Source: Taeniopygia guttata (taxonomy: Eukaryota; Chordata; Aves; Passeriformes; Estrildidae). Taken from it: 64,000 nt of DNA. Below the pieces are notes generated by a model. That model was not told the origin of the DNA. It made no database searches and saw only the letters and a list, made by a program, of their open reading frames with translations. Each line of letters starts with the position of its first letter. Position 1 is the first letter of the stretch. The DNA is taken from contig NC_133034.1 in NCBI RefSeq assembly GCF_048771995.1, positions 4,245,501 through 4,309,500 on the forward strand, in the 5' to 3' direction. Both the position numbers and the translations under genes were made by a program. Below, one piece after another: positions 23,110-38,100 of this stretch.

Positions 23110-26100
23110 ATGAGCTCGCAGCAGTTCCCCCGGTCGGGCGCGCCTCCCGCCGCCCTGGGACCAGCGCCGCCGCCCATCCCCACCAGCGGCTCGGCCGGGA
23201 TTATCGCCCCCGCCGCCACAGGTAAGCGCGATCCCGGCCCCGCGGCCGTGGCTGGAAGCTGCCGCGGTTCCGCGTGGGGAGAGCACCGGGGGCAGCAGGG
23301 CGGCTGCGGCTCGGGACAGCGCCGGCAGAACCGGGGTGCGCCTTGGCATCCCTGCCCAGGGCCTGTCCCACTCCGCTCGGCCCTCTGTGTTCCTAGCACA
23401 AGTGATGAGCGGACATGGGAGCATCTCATGGAGCTGGAAATGGGGTGGGAACTGTGGTCCCTGCTGTCCCTGCCACGATGACAAGTTTCCGGAAGTGACT
23501 GGGGGAGCAGCTTCATTTTCAGGAGGTTTTATGCTTGTTTTCAGCTCGATATTCAGATACATATTGCATTAAATATGCAGTTTTTTATGCTGTTTGATCT
23601 GGGACTTAAAGGCAGTTACTTAGATAATTAAATACTCTTCACTTGAAAGAAACATTAGTCAATCTGTGTTTAAAGAAGGTGTTTAGTTGTACTTCTCAGA
23701 GTTGACTGCAGGTTCCCCAACATTGCCCAACCCATCAGTTCTGAGGGGAACAGACAGAAGCAGTGCCAGAGTGCCCAGTTTTTGCATCACTGGAATATGT
23801 TTAATTCTAAGAGTGAACTTCTTAAATTCTGATATTTCCAATGTCTCATCTCTCACCTAGTGGGTGACCAAAGCAAACTTTGTAACGATTCTTACCTTTT
23901 TCTGGTTTTCCCTAGTGAGTGACGAATCCAGTCGTGAGCCAGAAGTTGCTCCCAGGGAGCACATGGGCCCCAGTGGCTCCATCCAGCCTCGGGAAGAGAA
24001 GCAGGAGCCCGTGGTGGTCCGGCCCTACCCACAGGTCCAGATGCTGGCACAGCACCACCCTGTCCAGTCTGGTGCCCCGGTGACAGTGACAGCACCACCA
24101 GCACATTTGACTCCAGCTGTGCCACTTTCTTTTTCAGATGGACTTATGAAGGTAATGAGAGGATTCATTGGGGAAAAAAATACAATCTGTATGAGTTGGT
24201 GTTGGGAAAAAGTAAATTACACCAAAACCTTCCCTGCTTTTTATTCTAAAGCTTTCTTTGCATGCTTCTGCTTACTGTGCAGTGCCTTGTGGTTTTGGCT
24301 GATCCAGAAGATACACTGAGGACTTGCTAGTATTTCAGCATTATTTTTGAGGGGAGTGTATTTTGTTTATCTTTGAGGAGAGCAGTGATTTCAATCAGTT
24401 TTTGAAGTCTTCCAATTTCTCTTCAGGCTATAAAGTTAATATCCAGTGTCTGTAGCACAATACCATAGGCCTGACAGAGTCCACTGGTGATTCATGCCAG
24501 AACCTGCATATTTCCAGGACAAAATATGCCCTTTCTTTGTTTGGAATAACGAAATGTTCAGTGTCTTTCCTCTCCAAATATTTAGCCATGCTTGCATAAA
24601 CTTTCTCCTCAGGCTTAGACCCCACAAAATGATTGCTGCTTCAACACTGAGCTCTCCTTTGAATTGCCAATGTTTCTGTTTTTCCATTTCTTGTAGCCTC
24701 CCTTGAAGCCCACCATGCCCAGCCGGCCCATTGCTCCTGCTCCACCCTCCACTCTCTCAGCTCCCACAAAGGTCCCTGGGCAAGTGACTGTGACCATGGA
24801 GAGCAGCATACCACAGGCTCCAACAATCCCTGTGGCAACTATCAGTGGGCAACAGGTCTGGTTTTTTGGTGGCTTTTCTGTTCCATCTCACTGCATGGTC
24901 AGATCAATACAAGCACAGCTGTGGTGGGCTTTTGCAGCAGGAGGGAATGTAAAGAGAGCAGGTTTCCCTGTTCAGTGCTGCTGCTTGTTGGATCTGTTCT
25001 GCTTGGACCACTAAATTTCAGGCTTGGTTATCACTATCTCTTTATAAAGCTGCTGATTTGTTGGGATCATCCAACTGAAATAGCACAGCCAGGCTGTGAT
25101 GACAGAGCCATACCCAAAATCTGGGTCTTTCCTTAAAAGCTCCTGCTGTGTCAGTGTCACATGGAGAATTTCTACTGTAGAGAAACTGCTGGGATTCATT
25201 TTTGCAGTGTTCTTCAGTTTCCCTGGGAGGAGATCAGAAGAGACTTGTGAAAAGTTCATGGTTTTTCACTGTGTTCTTAGTGAACTAGGAGTGACAAAAT
25301 TCGAGGGAGTCTATGTAGTTAATGGTTTTGAATTTTTTTCCCTAACCTGACTGCAGAGCCAGCACTGTTGGTTTGAAAATAGTTTGTCAGAACACTCATT
25401 ACTAAACCTCTCAGGGTTTTGTAAAGTGCCTTTACGTGGACTTGAGTTAGTCTGGCTAAGGATGTGCAGCAATTTCAGTGGACTTAGCCTATATTAATAT
25501 CCCCAGGAAGTCTAGAATTATAAAATAATAGAATTTGTTCCAGCATTTGCCAGGTTTTCACCATTCTTTCAACTTTATTGGAGAGGTATGAAACTATGCC
25601 TTAATGTCACCAATGCTAGAAGGGACAACTCTGTGGTTTTTTGTGTGTGGCTGCTGGGTGACTGTCACCCAAATACCAACCATCACAACAGAGCAGTGAG
25701 ACATAGAAGTGTCTGCATCTTCCAGTGGCAGCAGGCTCTGTAACTTTATCCTGGACAAACACCTGCCTCTTTCTCCATTCAGCTTTTAATGCATGCAGCC
25801 TTGGCACACCAAGTATTTCTCCAAGATCTCTTTTCTGTCTCTGAGGCTGAGATATGGTGATTCTGTGATTTTTATCAACACAGCTGACTTGTTTTGTTCT
25901 TGAACTCTGCAGGGCCATCCCAGTAACTTGCATCATATCATGGCCACCAACGTGCAGATGTCCATCATCAGGAGTAGTGCCCCTGGGCCTCCACTGCACA
26001 TTGGAGCTTCTCATCTGCCCCGAGGTAAAGACCCAGCTGTGCTGTCCCTGCCTTCTGTTCACAGCTCTCAGCTGCCCACACCTCTGAAACTCTCCTCACT

Positions 26101-29100
26101 GCTAATGCAGCTATTTCTTCAGATGTTAAAACTGCTGGCCTGATGAGTGACTGCTGGCCTTTTAAGAATTATGTTGCCTTCAGCCACTTATGGCAGGACC
26201 ATGTGACAGTGTTTAAAATGCTGGCAGATACCACCACATCTGTTATTCTAATTATTTGCTGCTAAAATAATCATCACTTTCAAGGAAAAATATCCACTCG
26301 GAGACTTACCTGCCCTGCAAAATGTCATGTACAGTCGGGGTAGCAAGTACTGCTCACCTACGGCAGGGGCACGTGGGCAGTTGTGAGGCACATTCTTATA
26401 TCCCCCTGCCACAGGACCACTCGTGCATTGCTATGCATGCTAACACATCATATTGTGTGCACTTGCATTTACCTGTGAGTTAAATGCTGGTGATAACTAC
26501 AGGCTCTTGTTTCCCAGCATTTTGGATGCTACAGCTTGTAAAACAGGAGATCAGCCCCTTAAAGCAGCCCTGTGCTCAGTACAGCCTGTCAGATTTCTGA
26601 CTGCAGCTTTGCTTTCAGAGTCTTATGGGTTAGGTTTGCAGTTCAGCTATAAATTGATTTGAATTCCAAGTACTGTTTGTCGGTTTTGCTTCCTTTTATG
26701 CTCAATGTTATTTGCTGATTCACTCAAGAAAAATGAATTGATGTGAGTAAAAACATAATCTTCTTTAACTGGAGCAGGTGGAAGGACTGTGGAGGTTTAT
26801 CTGTAGTTACAGTAGTGTTGTTCACCTGATTCTGAGGGGACAGCTGCCACAGATTTGGACACACAGTACACATTTTCTTTTTTTCCCTGTTCTTTTTTTC
26901 TGCGTTTGAATATTAAATTTTGAAGTAATAATTTCCATGGAGGACATGTACAGAAGGCATGCAATCCAGTCCAGCATCTGATTGCAAGGCTGCTACTGTG
27001 ATTTGTTATGATCAGGAGTCATCAGACAGGAGACAAATTAATCAATTGCAGGTTTAAATGGTATGAAGTTCTGGTCTTGTATTTTTAGGGGGAAGTGTAG
27101 CTGTTTGTTTTGTTTGGTGTGGTGTTTCCTTCTTTTGCAAGTGTATTTTTCTTCTGAACTTCATCAGCTGCAGTGAGATCATTGCTGGTATCAGGTGACT
27201 TATTTACACATTGGCCCAGTAATCCAACTGAATTATTTCTACTGACTTCCATAGCTTGGCATAAGAAAGCATGGGATTTGCAGTATAAGGCTGTTATAGG
27301 GGAATAAAAAATACCTCTAAAGCAAATTAATTTAAAATAATACCTTATCCCTCCACACATGCTGTTGTAAACTTTATGTATGTTTGTTGAAAACCTTCTT
27401 TTTACACCAACATCACATGAACTGCCCTCAGTATGAAATGCATGAGAACTGAAATACCAGCTGATGTCAGGGTCTGTGTGGTTGTGATGGAGCTGAATTT
27501 TAACACTCTTGGTTTCTCCCTCAGGTGCAGCAGCTGCTGCAGTGATGTCCAGTTCTAAAGTGACCACAGTCCTGAGACCAGCCTCCCAGTTGCCAAATGC
27601 AGCTGCAGCCCAGCCAGCAGTTCAGCACATCATCCACCAGCCAATCCAGGCAGGTAGCAGCCAGGCAGCTCTGCACATGGCTGAGCCCTGCTCCAAACGC
27701 TTCCTGTCATGTAGCACCTCTCATTGCCTGTGCACTGGGCTGCACCTACTGTCAGCTCTCTTCCAGACCTATTTTCTGTATTTCCTTCGTAGACTTGGGT
27801 TTTAATCTGTCTCCAAAGTGCTTAGAAACTGGGAAGACAATTTCATGCAGACATGCCGAAAGTTGTAAAGTTTCAAAGTCTGAAAAATCTGGTACAATAT
27901 GCTGATGATTTATTGTTCAGTATATGAATTGATGTAGATTTTTTGAAACTTCACTATAATATGCTTCTGTATATCTTAACTTTTGTACATGTATCGGAGA
28001 AGATGGTAGATCTTGTCTCCCTACAGCAGTGTTCAGCCCTAGGATAGAGGGTTAAACATCTTCCCACTGTGCTTTCACTTAGGATCCAAATCACCTCTAA
28101 CCTCGTGTGTACCGGAATTTCTTTTTTTTTACATTCTGTAGGGAACCGATCCTTGAGGTTTTTCCTAAAGACCTTCAAGGGATCCAGTCTTGTTAACTTT
28201 GTTGCTTACTGGTTCCTGTGCTGTATGTATGTTGAAAACCAGGACAGTTCTTCTTAGGAGCTTGTAGATCAATTCAGGAGGACTGGAAATGTCTCAGAAT
28301 GCCAAAACTTAGTGATGAGGTGTAGGGAAGCCAGTTTTAATCAAGGAATTCCTAGTTGTTCTCTAAACAGCATAATTTCCTTTCTGAATGTTCTCTCTTT
28401 GACACTTTTTTGTTTTTTAATAGTCTCGTCCTCCTGTGACAACTTCAAGCACTATTCCTCCTGCAGTGGTGGCAACTGTCTCGGCCACGAGAGCTCAGTC
28501 CCCTGTTATAACCACAACAGCAGCACATGCCACAGAGTCAACCCTCAGGTAAAACCTACAGAAACTCTATATTTGACAGAAATGCCAGTAAGGGGAAATG
28601 TCAATCAGCCAGAGCTGATAATCCTCTACTTATGGGATGATATAAAATCAAAATAGTAATGCTTGCACAGTGCAAATCCTTGCAGTTCTGTGAATAAAAA
28701 TGTGTACAAGCATGAACTGCTGCTCTGTGTTAGGAGAAGGAGAGACCTTAATGAATCACTTTTGGAGTCCTGTTCCCCAGACAGCAGAGTTTGTGTTGCA
28801 GGAACTTGGGTGTATTTGGCCTATATTTTTTACAAAGACACAGGGAAAAGTGATGCATGAATGCTGAAATTATGTTCAGCTGATAAGATTTATGATAAGA
28901 CTGCCATCCTGGCTGGGCACATAGGGCAGATGGGGACAGAACAAGAGTCCTTATGTTGCTTTTGCTGTGACTGGCAGCAGCGCTGCTGTCACCGGGGAGG
29001 AGACTGGGGCCTGATGTGTGTGCCTGTGATGTCTGTTCCATCCTCAGTCTCCTGAAGGTTGTGTTGATGATTGTTTTGTTGTTCTGCAGCCGCCCCACGC

Positions 29101-32100
29101 TGTCCATCCAGCAGCACCCCCCTTCCGCAGCCATCAGCATCCAGCGGCCGGCGCAGCCGCGGGACACGGCCACGCGCATCACGCTGCCCTCGCACCCTGC
29201 CATTGGCGCCCAGAAACCACAGCTCCACACCATGGCCCAGGTAACTGCAGGCAGCAAAACCTCCTGCTGCTCTTGAGACTTGCTTACAGCTTACAGGCTA
29301 GGAGTACATTTTGGAGAAGAGTTAGTATGAGTTAGAAATTAGTGTTCTGTACGGTCAGCACAAGGTGATTCCATACTAACTATAGATGTTAAATCTAGTA
29401 GTTTTCTAACTCTAAGAATTTTTTTTTCATAGAAAACCATTTTCAGTACTGGTACTCCAGTGGCAGCAGCAACTGTGGCACCTATTTTGGCAACAAATAC
29501 CATTGCTTCAGCAACCACAGCTGGTAAGTATTCATAATGCTGTTGTGGGAGCATCACGAGGGCTGGGGTTTGTTGCTTTTTGTTGGCTTTCTTCTTTGAA
29601 TTTAGAACCCAGTCATTTCTGAGCAAATCTTTTTTCATGGTAAAGACTGCATTTGGAGGTGCATGAGAAGGCTCAGGAGTGAAATTACTGAGTTTTTCAG
29701 GGAGGTTGTCTTGTTTGGGGTTTTGCCCTCCTTAGGATATGGATACACTGGCATGGTAGGGCACCAAAGAAAGATCTATTAAATTTGGTTTTTTCCTTCA
29801 GGTTCTGTATCTCACACCCAAGCGCCTACAAGCACCATTGTTACCATGACAATGCCCTCGCATTCTTCCCATGCTACAGCTGTCACGACCTCAAACATCC
29901 CAGTTGGTGAGTGATTGGAGTTCTCAGAAAAGTGTGTAATTCATGCTTCAATTTTTCTCTGTATGCTGTAAGTGTTTGTGCATATTAGCAAATTAAGGAG
30001 GGAAAGAAAATCAGTTCAAGCTGGGAGAAACCAATTAACAGGTCTGCTATTCTAATTTTTTTTAATATCAGAAAGAAATAGATGTTTTAGGAGGAGGAGA
30101 TAATAAAATGGCTCATTTACTTTCTCTGTTGAATTTTTAGACAATCTTGGGCCTTTTGGCATTTCAAAACCTTCATTGGATACTCTAAAAGTTTTAACTG
30201 CTTGGTGATAGACTGGTTTTCATAGTTGATTTTCTAAGTTACTTCATGTGCTTCTTGAGGTATTAGGTGTAGCTTAGCTGTATTTGATTAGTGTGTTCAC
30301 TTGAGTGTAAAACACAAAGACTTAAAGGTGGGAATTTAATTTGCCTGGATGTGGAATGAGCCTGAGATGTTTCCTACAGAGCTGTATAAATTTCCTTTTG
30401 TTTTCCTGCTGACCTCCTTGTTCTTTTGAAATCTTGTAATCTCTTCTCCAACCATAAATTTCTGAGGAGTGAAATTGTATCTCATACATGCATCAGTGTT
30501 CCTTGTAAAGTTCTTGTAGGTGTTCTCTTCCTTTTTGTGGCCTCTGTCCACAGACACTTGTCTGCCTTGGTCCCATGTCCCTTGATCTCTGCTTTCAAAA
30601 CTCAGATAAATTGTTCTTGACATCAGAATGGTTTGGGCTGATTCTAAAAAAATTAAATTAATCTGAGCACTGAAGTGACTTTGTTAGCAAGTATCATTTA
30701 TATATGTTTTTAGAATATCCATTCATTCTGATATCACTTGATGAGAAATGCTTTGTTCTCCTTTTTCCTTTGGCCTGTTTTGGGTAGGAAATAATTTATG
30801 GATGGGGTGGGTTGTTTTGGGTTGAGAGAGAAGGGAGTAGTGTTGGTGTTTTGTTTGACAAGGTTATTGATCTTGCTTTTGCACTGTTTACTAGCCTTTC
30901 CTTTGACTGTCAATTGATGACATGTTTGTCTTTATGCAGCTAAAGTGGTTCCCCAGCAAATCACCCACACTTCTCCCCGGATCCAGTCTGACTACACAGC
31001 AGAGAGGAGCAACCTCATCCCTCTGTCCAGTCACCGGGCATCTCCCAACCCAGTAGCCATGGAAACCAGAAATGACAACAGGTAGGCAGAACTAACAGCT
31101 CTACTAATGAGAGAGAGTGTGAGTAGGGGGTGAGTGCCCTGCTGCTTTTCTGTGTTCTGCTGTGGTAGAAATAACATTGTAAAAACCAAGGGAGGGATGG
31201 AATTTGGTCGTTCTGAATCAATTTTGATAGTTGAGGTAATTGGTAGCTTATGACAGATGAGATTGGAAAGCACAGGGAGTGCTAAAGGGCAGGGGTTGAA
31301 GGTTACCTGTTGAATTCTGTGTAACACTTGCTCTCTTTGATGCCTGTAGGCAGTCGGTGCCTGTCCAGTTCCAGTATTTCTTACCTACCTACCCCCCCTC
31401 TGCCTACCCTCTGACTGCCCACACCTACACCCCCATCACCAGCTCCGTGTCCACCATCCGCCAGTACCCAGGTAAGCCCAGCTTGGGGCAGGCAGCCTCG
31501 GCTGCTCTGCTGAGCTTGCAGCTTATGGATGTGCTCTAGTGAGGGAAGGAACTAAAAGGGTTTTGCCTGACTCTGACATTTAGTCACAAAAAGTCTCTGA
31601 TGATTTGTTGACAGAGGGGAAAACTCGTGGACAAGGGCTGCTGAGCTATTTCAGAGCCTACTAAATCCAGCTAATAACATTTTTTTTCAGGAGTTTCATA
31701 TTTGATATCCCAGGGGCTCTGTGTCTTTAAAAGTTTTGAGAATACAAATCAGAACAGTTTGGCTCCTCCAAACCAAGCCAACTCTTTGGTGTATCTTCAT
31801 TCCCTGGTGTTCTGATAAGCTCTTTTAATATCTTTTCACATGAATGTACAGTTTGAGAGAGAAATTTGAACTAAAAAGAGAAAAACTGATTTTCATTGCT
31901 CACTTGCATTAGTGTTCTGTTGAGAAATTAATGTATCTGAACAGTCGCAGTAATTTGCAGTCAGAAAATTGATGCACAACTCAAACTTATGTCATTTTGT
32001 GACAAAATTTGGAACACTTTTACCTTACCAGGTTGTTTAGGTCTGTTCTCTATAATGTGATAATTTCCACTATCCAGACTGCAAGAACATGCACAATGTG

Positions 32101-35100
32101 GATTTTCATATCTGTGTCTGGTGGCAGCATGATACCTGTGAACAGTAGAGAGGAAGTTTAGAAGGACTGGGAGGTAGCAAAGCCCATTTCTTGAATGGGA
32201 AAGTGTGGAATCATAGCGTTCTTTAGGTTGAGAAGGACCTTTAAGATCATCAAATCTAACCATTAATCCAGCACTCCTAAAGTCACCACTAAACCATTTT
32301 CCCAAGTGACACATTTTTAAATCCGCTGCCAGGGATGGGGTCTCCACCACTTCTCTGAGCAGCCTGTGCCAGGGCTTAACAACCCTGTACGTGAAGAATT
32401 CATTCCTAATATCCAATCTAAACCTTCCCTGACAGAACATAATTTCTCACAGTCAAAGGTTCCAGTTCTGGAGGCATACTGGGATGGTGGTAGGCTAATG
32501 GTCATTTGTATAAATGCAGATGTATGTACTTCATCAGGAGCTTATTGACAGAGATATTTTACTTCATTAACTTGCTAAATTGACTTGAAGAATCCATGGT
32601 AGGTATTAATTATCTCAGCTGGTGGTGGCAACTTTAAGCATTCAGGGTATGAGGAGGAAGGTACATCTGTGCTGAGCACAGCTGGGTGAGGGTACAGAGG
32701 ATATACAGAGGAGACTTTTTAAAAGATCACTGAGATAAGGAGAATGCAGAATTTTGGAGGAAGAATGTTGGCTTTGGTTTTCCAAATGCTGGTTGTGTTT
32801 TACTTAGTATTCTAAAAGGATTTTGTGGGATAGAAAGTTTTGCAACAACAGTGTTTTGACTAAGAGAATAAATGTGCCACGCTTTCTACAGAGCCATTTT
32901 CAGAGACCTGGTTTCAGTTTTTGATGCCTGTTTTTAGAGTGTCTTTTCAGCACAAGAACTTGATGGAAATCCTGTGACAATGACAAAACCAGCTTGTTCT
33001 GCATTGTTAGCAAGCAAGGCCATTGTTGGCAAGCTCACACTTGCATTCTGTGTGTGGCTGCAGAAATCCTGGTGCAGCTCTGCAGAGCCTGGAAATCTGG
33101 AGATCCAGGGTCTGCAAGTGGCCCAAAAGTATTATTTAAGTGCTGCATGAGAGAACTGTAATACACTGTATAGTGGATTTAGAGCTGTGAATTTATTTAA
33201 ATGATTGAGCTACTTAGAGCAGGTGTATTGTTGGGAACATTGTTCTGCCCCTAAAAGATAATTGCGTTCATTTGAGTTGTGGGATCCAGCCTATAACTGG
33301 ATCCCTTTTATATCTGGCCTGTTCTGAGGCCAGATGAGGTTGTGTTCAACTTCAGAGCATAAGAAATTACTTAGGTTTCTGATTACTTTTAACCTGTTTT
33401 TTAAGCAGGGAAAAGTGCCAAGTGTTGGTACTTATAAGCACTGTAAAATACGATAGTGAGCAAAAATAGAGTGCAGCATTCTGAGACTGTAATTTGAGCC
33501 CGCCTAAAAGCAGAGTTAAAGTGCTCTTTTCTCTCTTGCTGCAATTAGAAATAAAAAATGGAATTAAAATCAACAGTAATTAATTCCTCTGGCAGACAAT
33601 CTTCTCTACTCTCATATTTACTACTGCAACAAGCAGACTGGCAAATTAATTTTTCAAAGCAGAAAAAATGTCTTTGAAAAGTTAATATTTGAGCAAGAGG
33701 TGTTAGGGGGAGCTGAGGTGACCTGCTGCTGAGGTGTCTGTGCTGCTCCCAGTTTCAGCCCAGGCGCCCAACTCGGCCATCACAGCTCAGACCGGTGTGG
33801 GAGTGGCCTCCACCGTGCACCTGAACCCCATGCAGCTGATGACAGTGGATGCATCTCACGCCCGGCACATCCAGGGCATCCAGCCCGCCCCCATCAGTGC
33901 CCAGGGCATCCAGCCTGCCCCCATCAGTGCCCAGGGCATCCAGCCAGCGCCCATCGGGACCCAAGGACTGCACCCTGCTGCACCCATGGGCGCGCAGGGG
34001 CTGCAGCCAGCACCCATCGGCGCCCAGCAGCCACCGGGCGACACCAAGACCTCAGGTAAGAGCAACCAGCCAAGTCCTGCAGCTGAGCTGCTGTCCTGCA
34101 CATTTGGCTCTGACTGATGATGTTGTTACAGTCTCTGTGGACACTGAATACATCCATGCACATACTCTCCCAGCAAATACTTGTTGGCTGTTTCTTAATT
34201 GATTTATTTTTAAAGCGTGCTGGGTGCAGCCTGTGGGTAGCGTTGGATTGGTTACTTCAGTGGAAAAGACTGGTAGTGCCTGAGCTTAAACAAATGCCTT
34301 CAGTAAGGCCTTGTAGGAGAAGTAATTTACAAGTGAGCAATGTTCTCCAGCTGTGCACTAAATCCCAGGAGCAATTAGAGTACAGCCAGGTACCTTCTGC
34401 TGTTGGTAACCTGATCTTGAGCTGACAGAAACAATCTTTCATTATAATGATTGGTCTGATGAAGCCCCAAGAACTTACTGGAAGAATGGGATATGGCATC
34501 CAAGACAATATGCTGTTACATAACTGGCAGGCATTGCACAGTGACTTCCTGGCTGTCCACATGCTCTGCATTCCTCAGCTGACCAAACAGGCTGTGGCAG
34601 AAGGTCAGAATGCAAACACAGCTGATGTCACGTACATACAGCTGGCATGTGTTGCCACGTGGGCTCTATCAGAAGTGTTGCTCTGTTGACCCAACTGTGT
34701 TGGTGATCTCCCTAGTGATTTCTGCCTTTTCCTTGTCTTCTGGAAAGATTATTTCCCTAAAAGTGGTTCTTAGGTAGGAAGTAGTTTCTGTCTTCCCTGC
34801 AGAAGGTTCAACGATCAGATTGCTCGTGGCAAAGGCACTGCTTACAAAGGAGTGTGAAGGCACTGCAGTTAGAGACTGAGGGACTCAGAGAATGGACAAC
34901 ATATGCACTGCAGACACCTGCTTTGTCATCACATTCCATTAAGTAACTGCTGCTTTCCACTCTCTGTTTTTGTCTCTGCTGTGTCCATGTCCATCCTTCC
35001 CAGCAGTAGTCTTGGCAGATGGAGCCACCATTGTAGCCAATCCTATTAGCAACACATTCAACACTGCATCTGCAGCAACTACAGTTGTGCAAACCCACAA

Positions 35101-38100
35101 CCAGAGTGCCAGTGCCAGTGCTCCAGCCCAGGGCTCCTCCCCACGCCCGAGCATCCTCCGCAAGAAACCAGCCACGGATGGGTGAGTGGAACTGAAGGTG
35201 ACACATGGTTGGCACTTCTGTGCAATCCAGCCCAGCTAAATGGAACTATTTCAGTGGAGATGAGGAATACTCCAGCAGATTATTTAGTCAGCAATGGTTG
35301 CAAGTAACATGCTGGTCAGTGAAACAGTTCTTTTCCTCCCTCAGGGCAGGATATAGTTTTCTATAGTGTCAGTAATAAAATGTGAAGGAGAATTTGTCTC
35401 CTAGGTCTTGAAAGTGACCTTTTTGAGAGAAAGTGGATTTGAGGCTTTCTTGGTTAGTGTGATAATAAGAAAGAGTTCATAGTCTACTAAAATTAGAATT
35501 GGGTGCTTTTTCTTCAGTGCTTTTCTTGGAAGAATATGTGGATAAGTGGAATGGATAGCATTAGTACCCTGCTGTGAAATCTGATGAGGAAAAAGGGAGG
35601 GAGTAACTTAAACTCTTAAAATATTTTATGTTGCCTGTCTATTTTTAAATACCTTAATAAAGAGGCAAGAGTCAGCTTTAGAATTAACAATGCATTTCCT
35701 CCCATGCATTTCATAGCAACTGAAAATATGTGGCACTAATGTGTCCTGTGAGATTAAAATTGCATACTTTTTATGTGGGTGGAAACCTTTTTTAAGGCAG
35801 AGAAGCTGCCAGCTGTAAAACTGAAAGAGAAGTTAAAGAGTGGGGTACATCACTAAAGACTGTTTCCATTTGAGAGGTTGATTATTTTGGATAGCAATTT
35901 GACTTTCAGTGTCACAGGAGACTAAATAGTCTCTAAAAGACCTTAATCAGCCTTATCATCCTAATATCCATACTCAGGCCTTGTGGTCCTGGAATCAGGC
36001 TCTGACAATCAGGTCCAGCTAAAGGGAGCAGATGCCCACGTGATCACTGTTTGGCTCCAGATGATTTGCTCAGTCTTGAAGCAGGAGTGCTGGACAGCAG
36101 CATGGCCAGACCTCTTTGTCCACTGCTGGAGCCTGGCAGTTGCAGCAAAGTGTTCTCACTGACAGGATGAAAGTAAAGCTGGCATTCTTGGAAAATCCCT
36201 AAATTGGGTGAGACTAGGCCAGAGCAACTAGTCTTTTATTTTAAAAGAAAATAAAATACCTAATTTGAAAAGTAAAATGAGACTCTTTGTGTAGCAAATG
36301 GTTACACTGAATACAGAGAGCAGTGCTACAGCCATAACTCCTGTCCTGGTTTGTGTAAGAGAGCTGTTTCCTTTGCTCTCAGGGGTGTTTGTCTTTGCAC
36401 CAGCGAGGTGGGAACCCTAGATCTGTCTGTCTCTTTCAGGCTGGCAGTCCGGAAAAGCTTAATTCCCCCTCAGCCACCTGAAGTGGCCAGCACACGTGTG
36501 GAGAGCACGATGCGAAGCACGTCTGGATCACCAAGGCCTGCTGGGTAAGACTTTAGGAAACAGCCAGCTGCAGTAGAATAGTTCCATTATATTTGTTTGA
36601 GCTGTGTTCTTTGGCTAGTGGAGCATTTGTCTTTCTTTTGGGAAACAATCTATTTTGAATTTGGGACAAACTCGAACAGCCTTGACAAATTCTGCTGTTT
36701 GTGAAGCTGAGGAAATTGCCTTTAAAAGCTGTGGTGATGAGCTTTCACAGAAACAGACAAAAACCCTCTGCTAGTGTACAGGGAGATAGGCCTCAAAACT
36801 TTTTTCCATAGTACTTGAAAATTAATCCTGAGGAAAGGTAAATGCAACTTCTGCCCTTCTTCACTTGAGTTCAGTGGCTTTACTATTTGTTGTTTTGTGA
36901 CTGTAAGCCACAGTGGGAGCTCCTGCAGAGGATGGGGCCAGTAGAGTTTTGGGTTAAAGTTCGTCTTGGCTGCCTTATAAAACTGTTTTGATCCTTCTAC
37001 AAGTATTTTGAAGTTACCTGGAATTAGTCATGAGATTTGTTTGTCACAGCGAATGGAAAAAAGTAGTGTCTGTAATCAATACAAAATATTAGAAAGGGAG
37101 AGGAAAAGGAAATATAAATGAGATTAAGCCTTCTCCTGATGTTAAACACTATACCGCACCAGGTGGGTGCAGGAAAAACTGAATAGTCTGACTGCAGTTT
37201 GGCTTGTTCCTTTTGTGCTAGGTGCACGCAACCCGAGATACAGTTCACTTCACTTCTCTTTACTTTTATTTGTGCTACAGTGGCAAGCCAAAGCCTGAAA
37301 TCCACGTGTCCATGGCCACTCCAGTGCCTGTGTCTATGGAGGCTGTGTGTAACCCGGGTGGTGAGCAGCCCACCATCACGGTGCCCCCGAGCTCCCAGCA
37401 GCCCCCCTCTGCCATCCCCACCATCATCGCTGCCGCCAGTCCCACCTCCCAGCCTGCAGCAGCCCTGTCCACCATCCCAGGAGCTGTGGCAGCTGCTCCA
37501 CCCACCTCCACCACCATCGTGGCAGCTCCTGCTCCTCCATCCACCATGAGCGGGGCCCTGTCAGCGGCGCTGGGCCCTGTGGTACCAGAGATCAAAATCA
37601 AAGAGGAAATGGAGCCTATGGACATCATGCGACCAGTATCTGGTACGTGACTGGCAATCATCAGGTTGCTTTTTTAGGTTTTGAAACAGTGGAGGAATTA
37701 GGAGGGTTTTTCAACAGTTTCATCTTGAAAATGAAAGGACATCTCTTTCACAGAGCACCAGAGTTCCCATATGCTTTATAAAGATCTTTTTTGCCTTTTT
37801 CCTAATCTCCCATGAAATCACTTCTTATTGTGGCTGCTTTGTTCATGTCCAAATGCACCAAATCCAAAGAGTCTGTGAACTCATTGCCTAAAATGCTCAT
37901 GCTCAGCAGTGGTACCAACATATTATGGAACAGCTCAGTTGAATTGTTTGTTTACAAATCCTACTGTTCAGGTCCAGTGGCCTTTCTTGTATGTGAGGAA
38001 TTCATGGCCAGAGTAGGACTTCCTAGGGCCCTCATGTGATTCATGCATATCTTTCTCTAGAACTTTTCAAAATGTTCATTATATTGCCTTACTTACCAGC

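Noticed and set aside
22415-23562. Long minus-strand frames (up to 331 codons) rich in Arg, Pro and Ala
   Set aside because: They lie in a CpG island where stop codons are rare, and their repeats mirror the GCCGA and GGGAC arrays.
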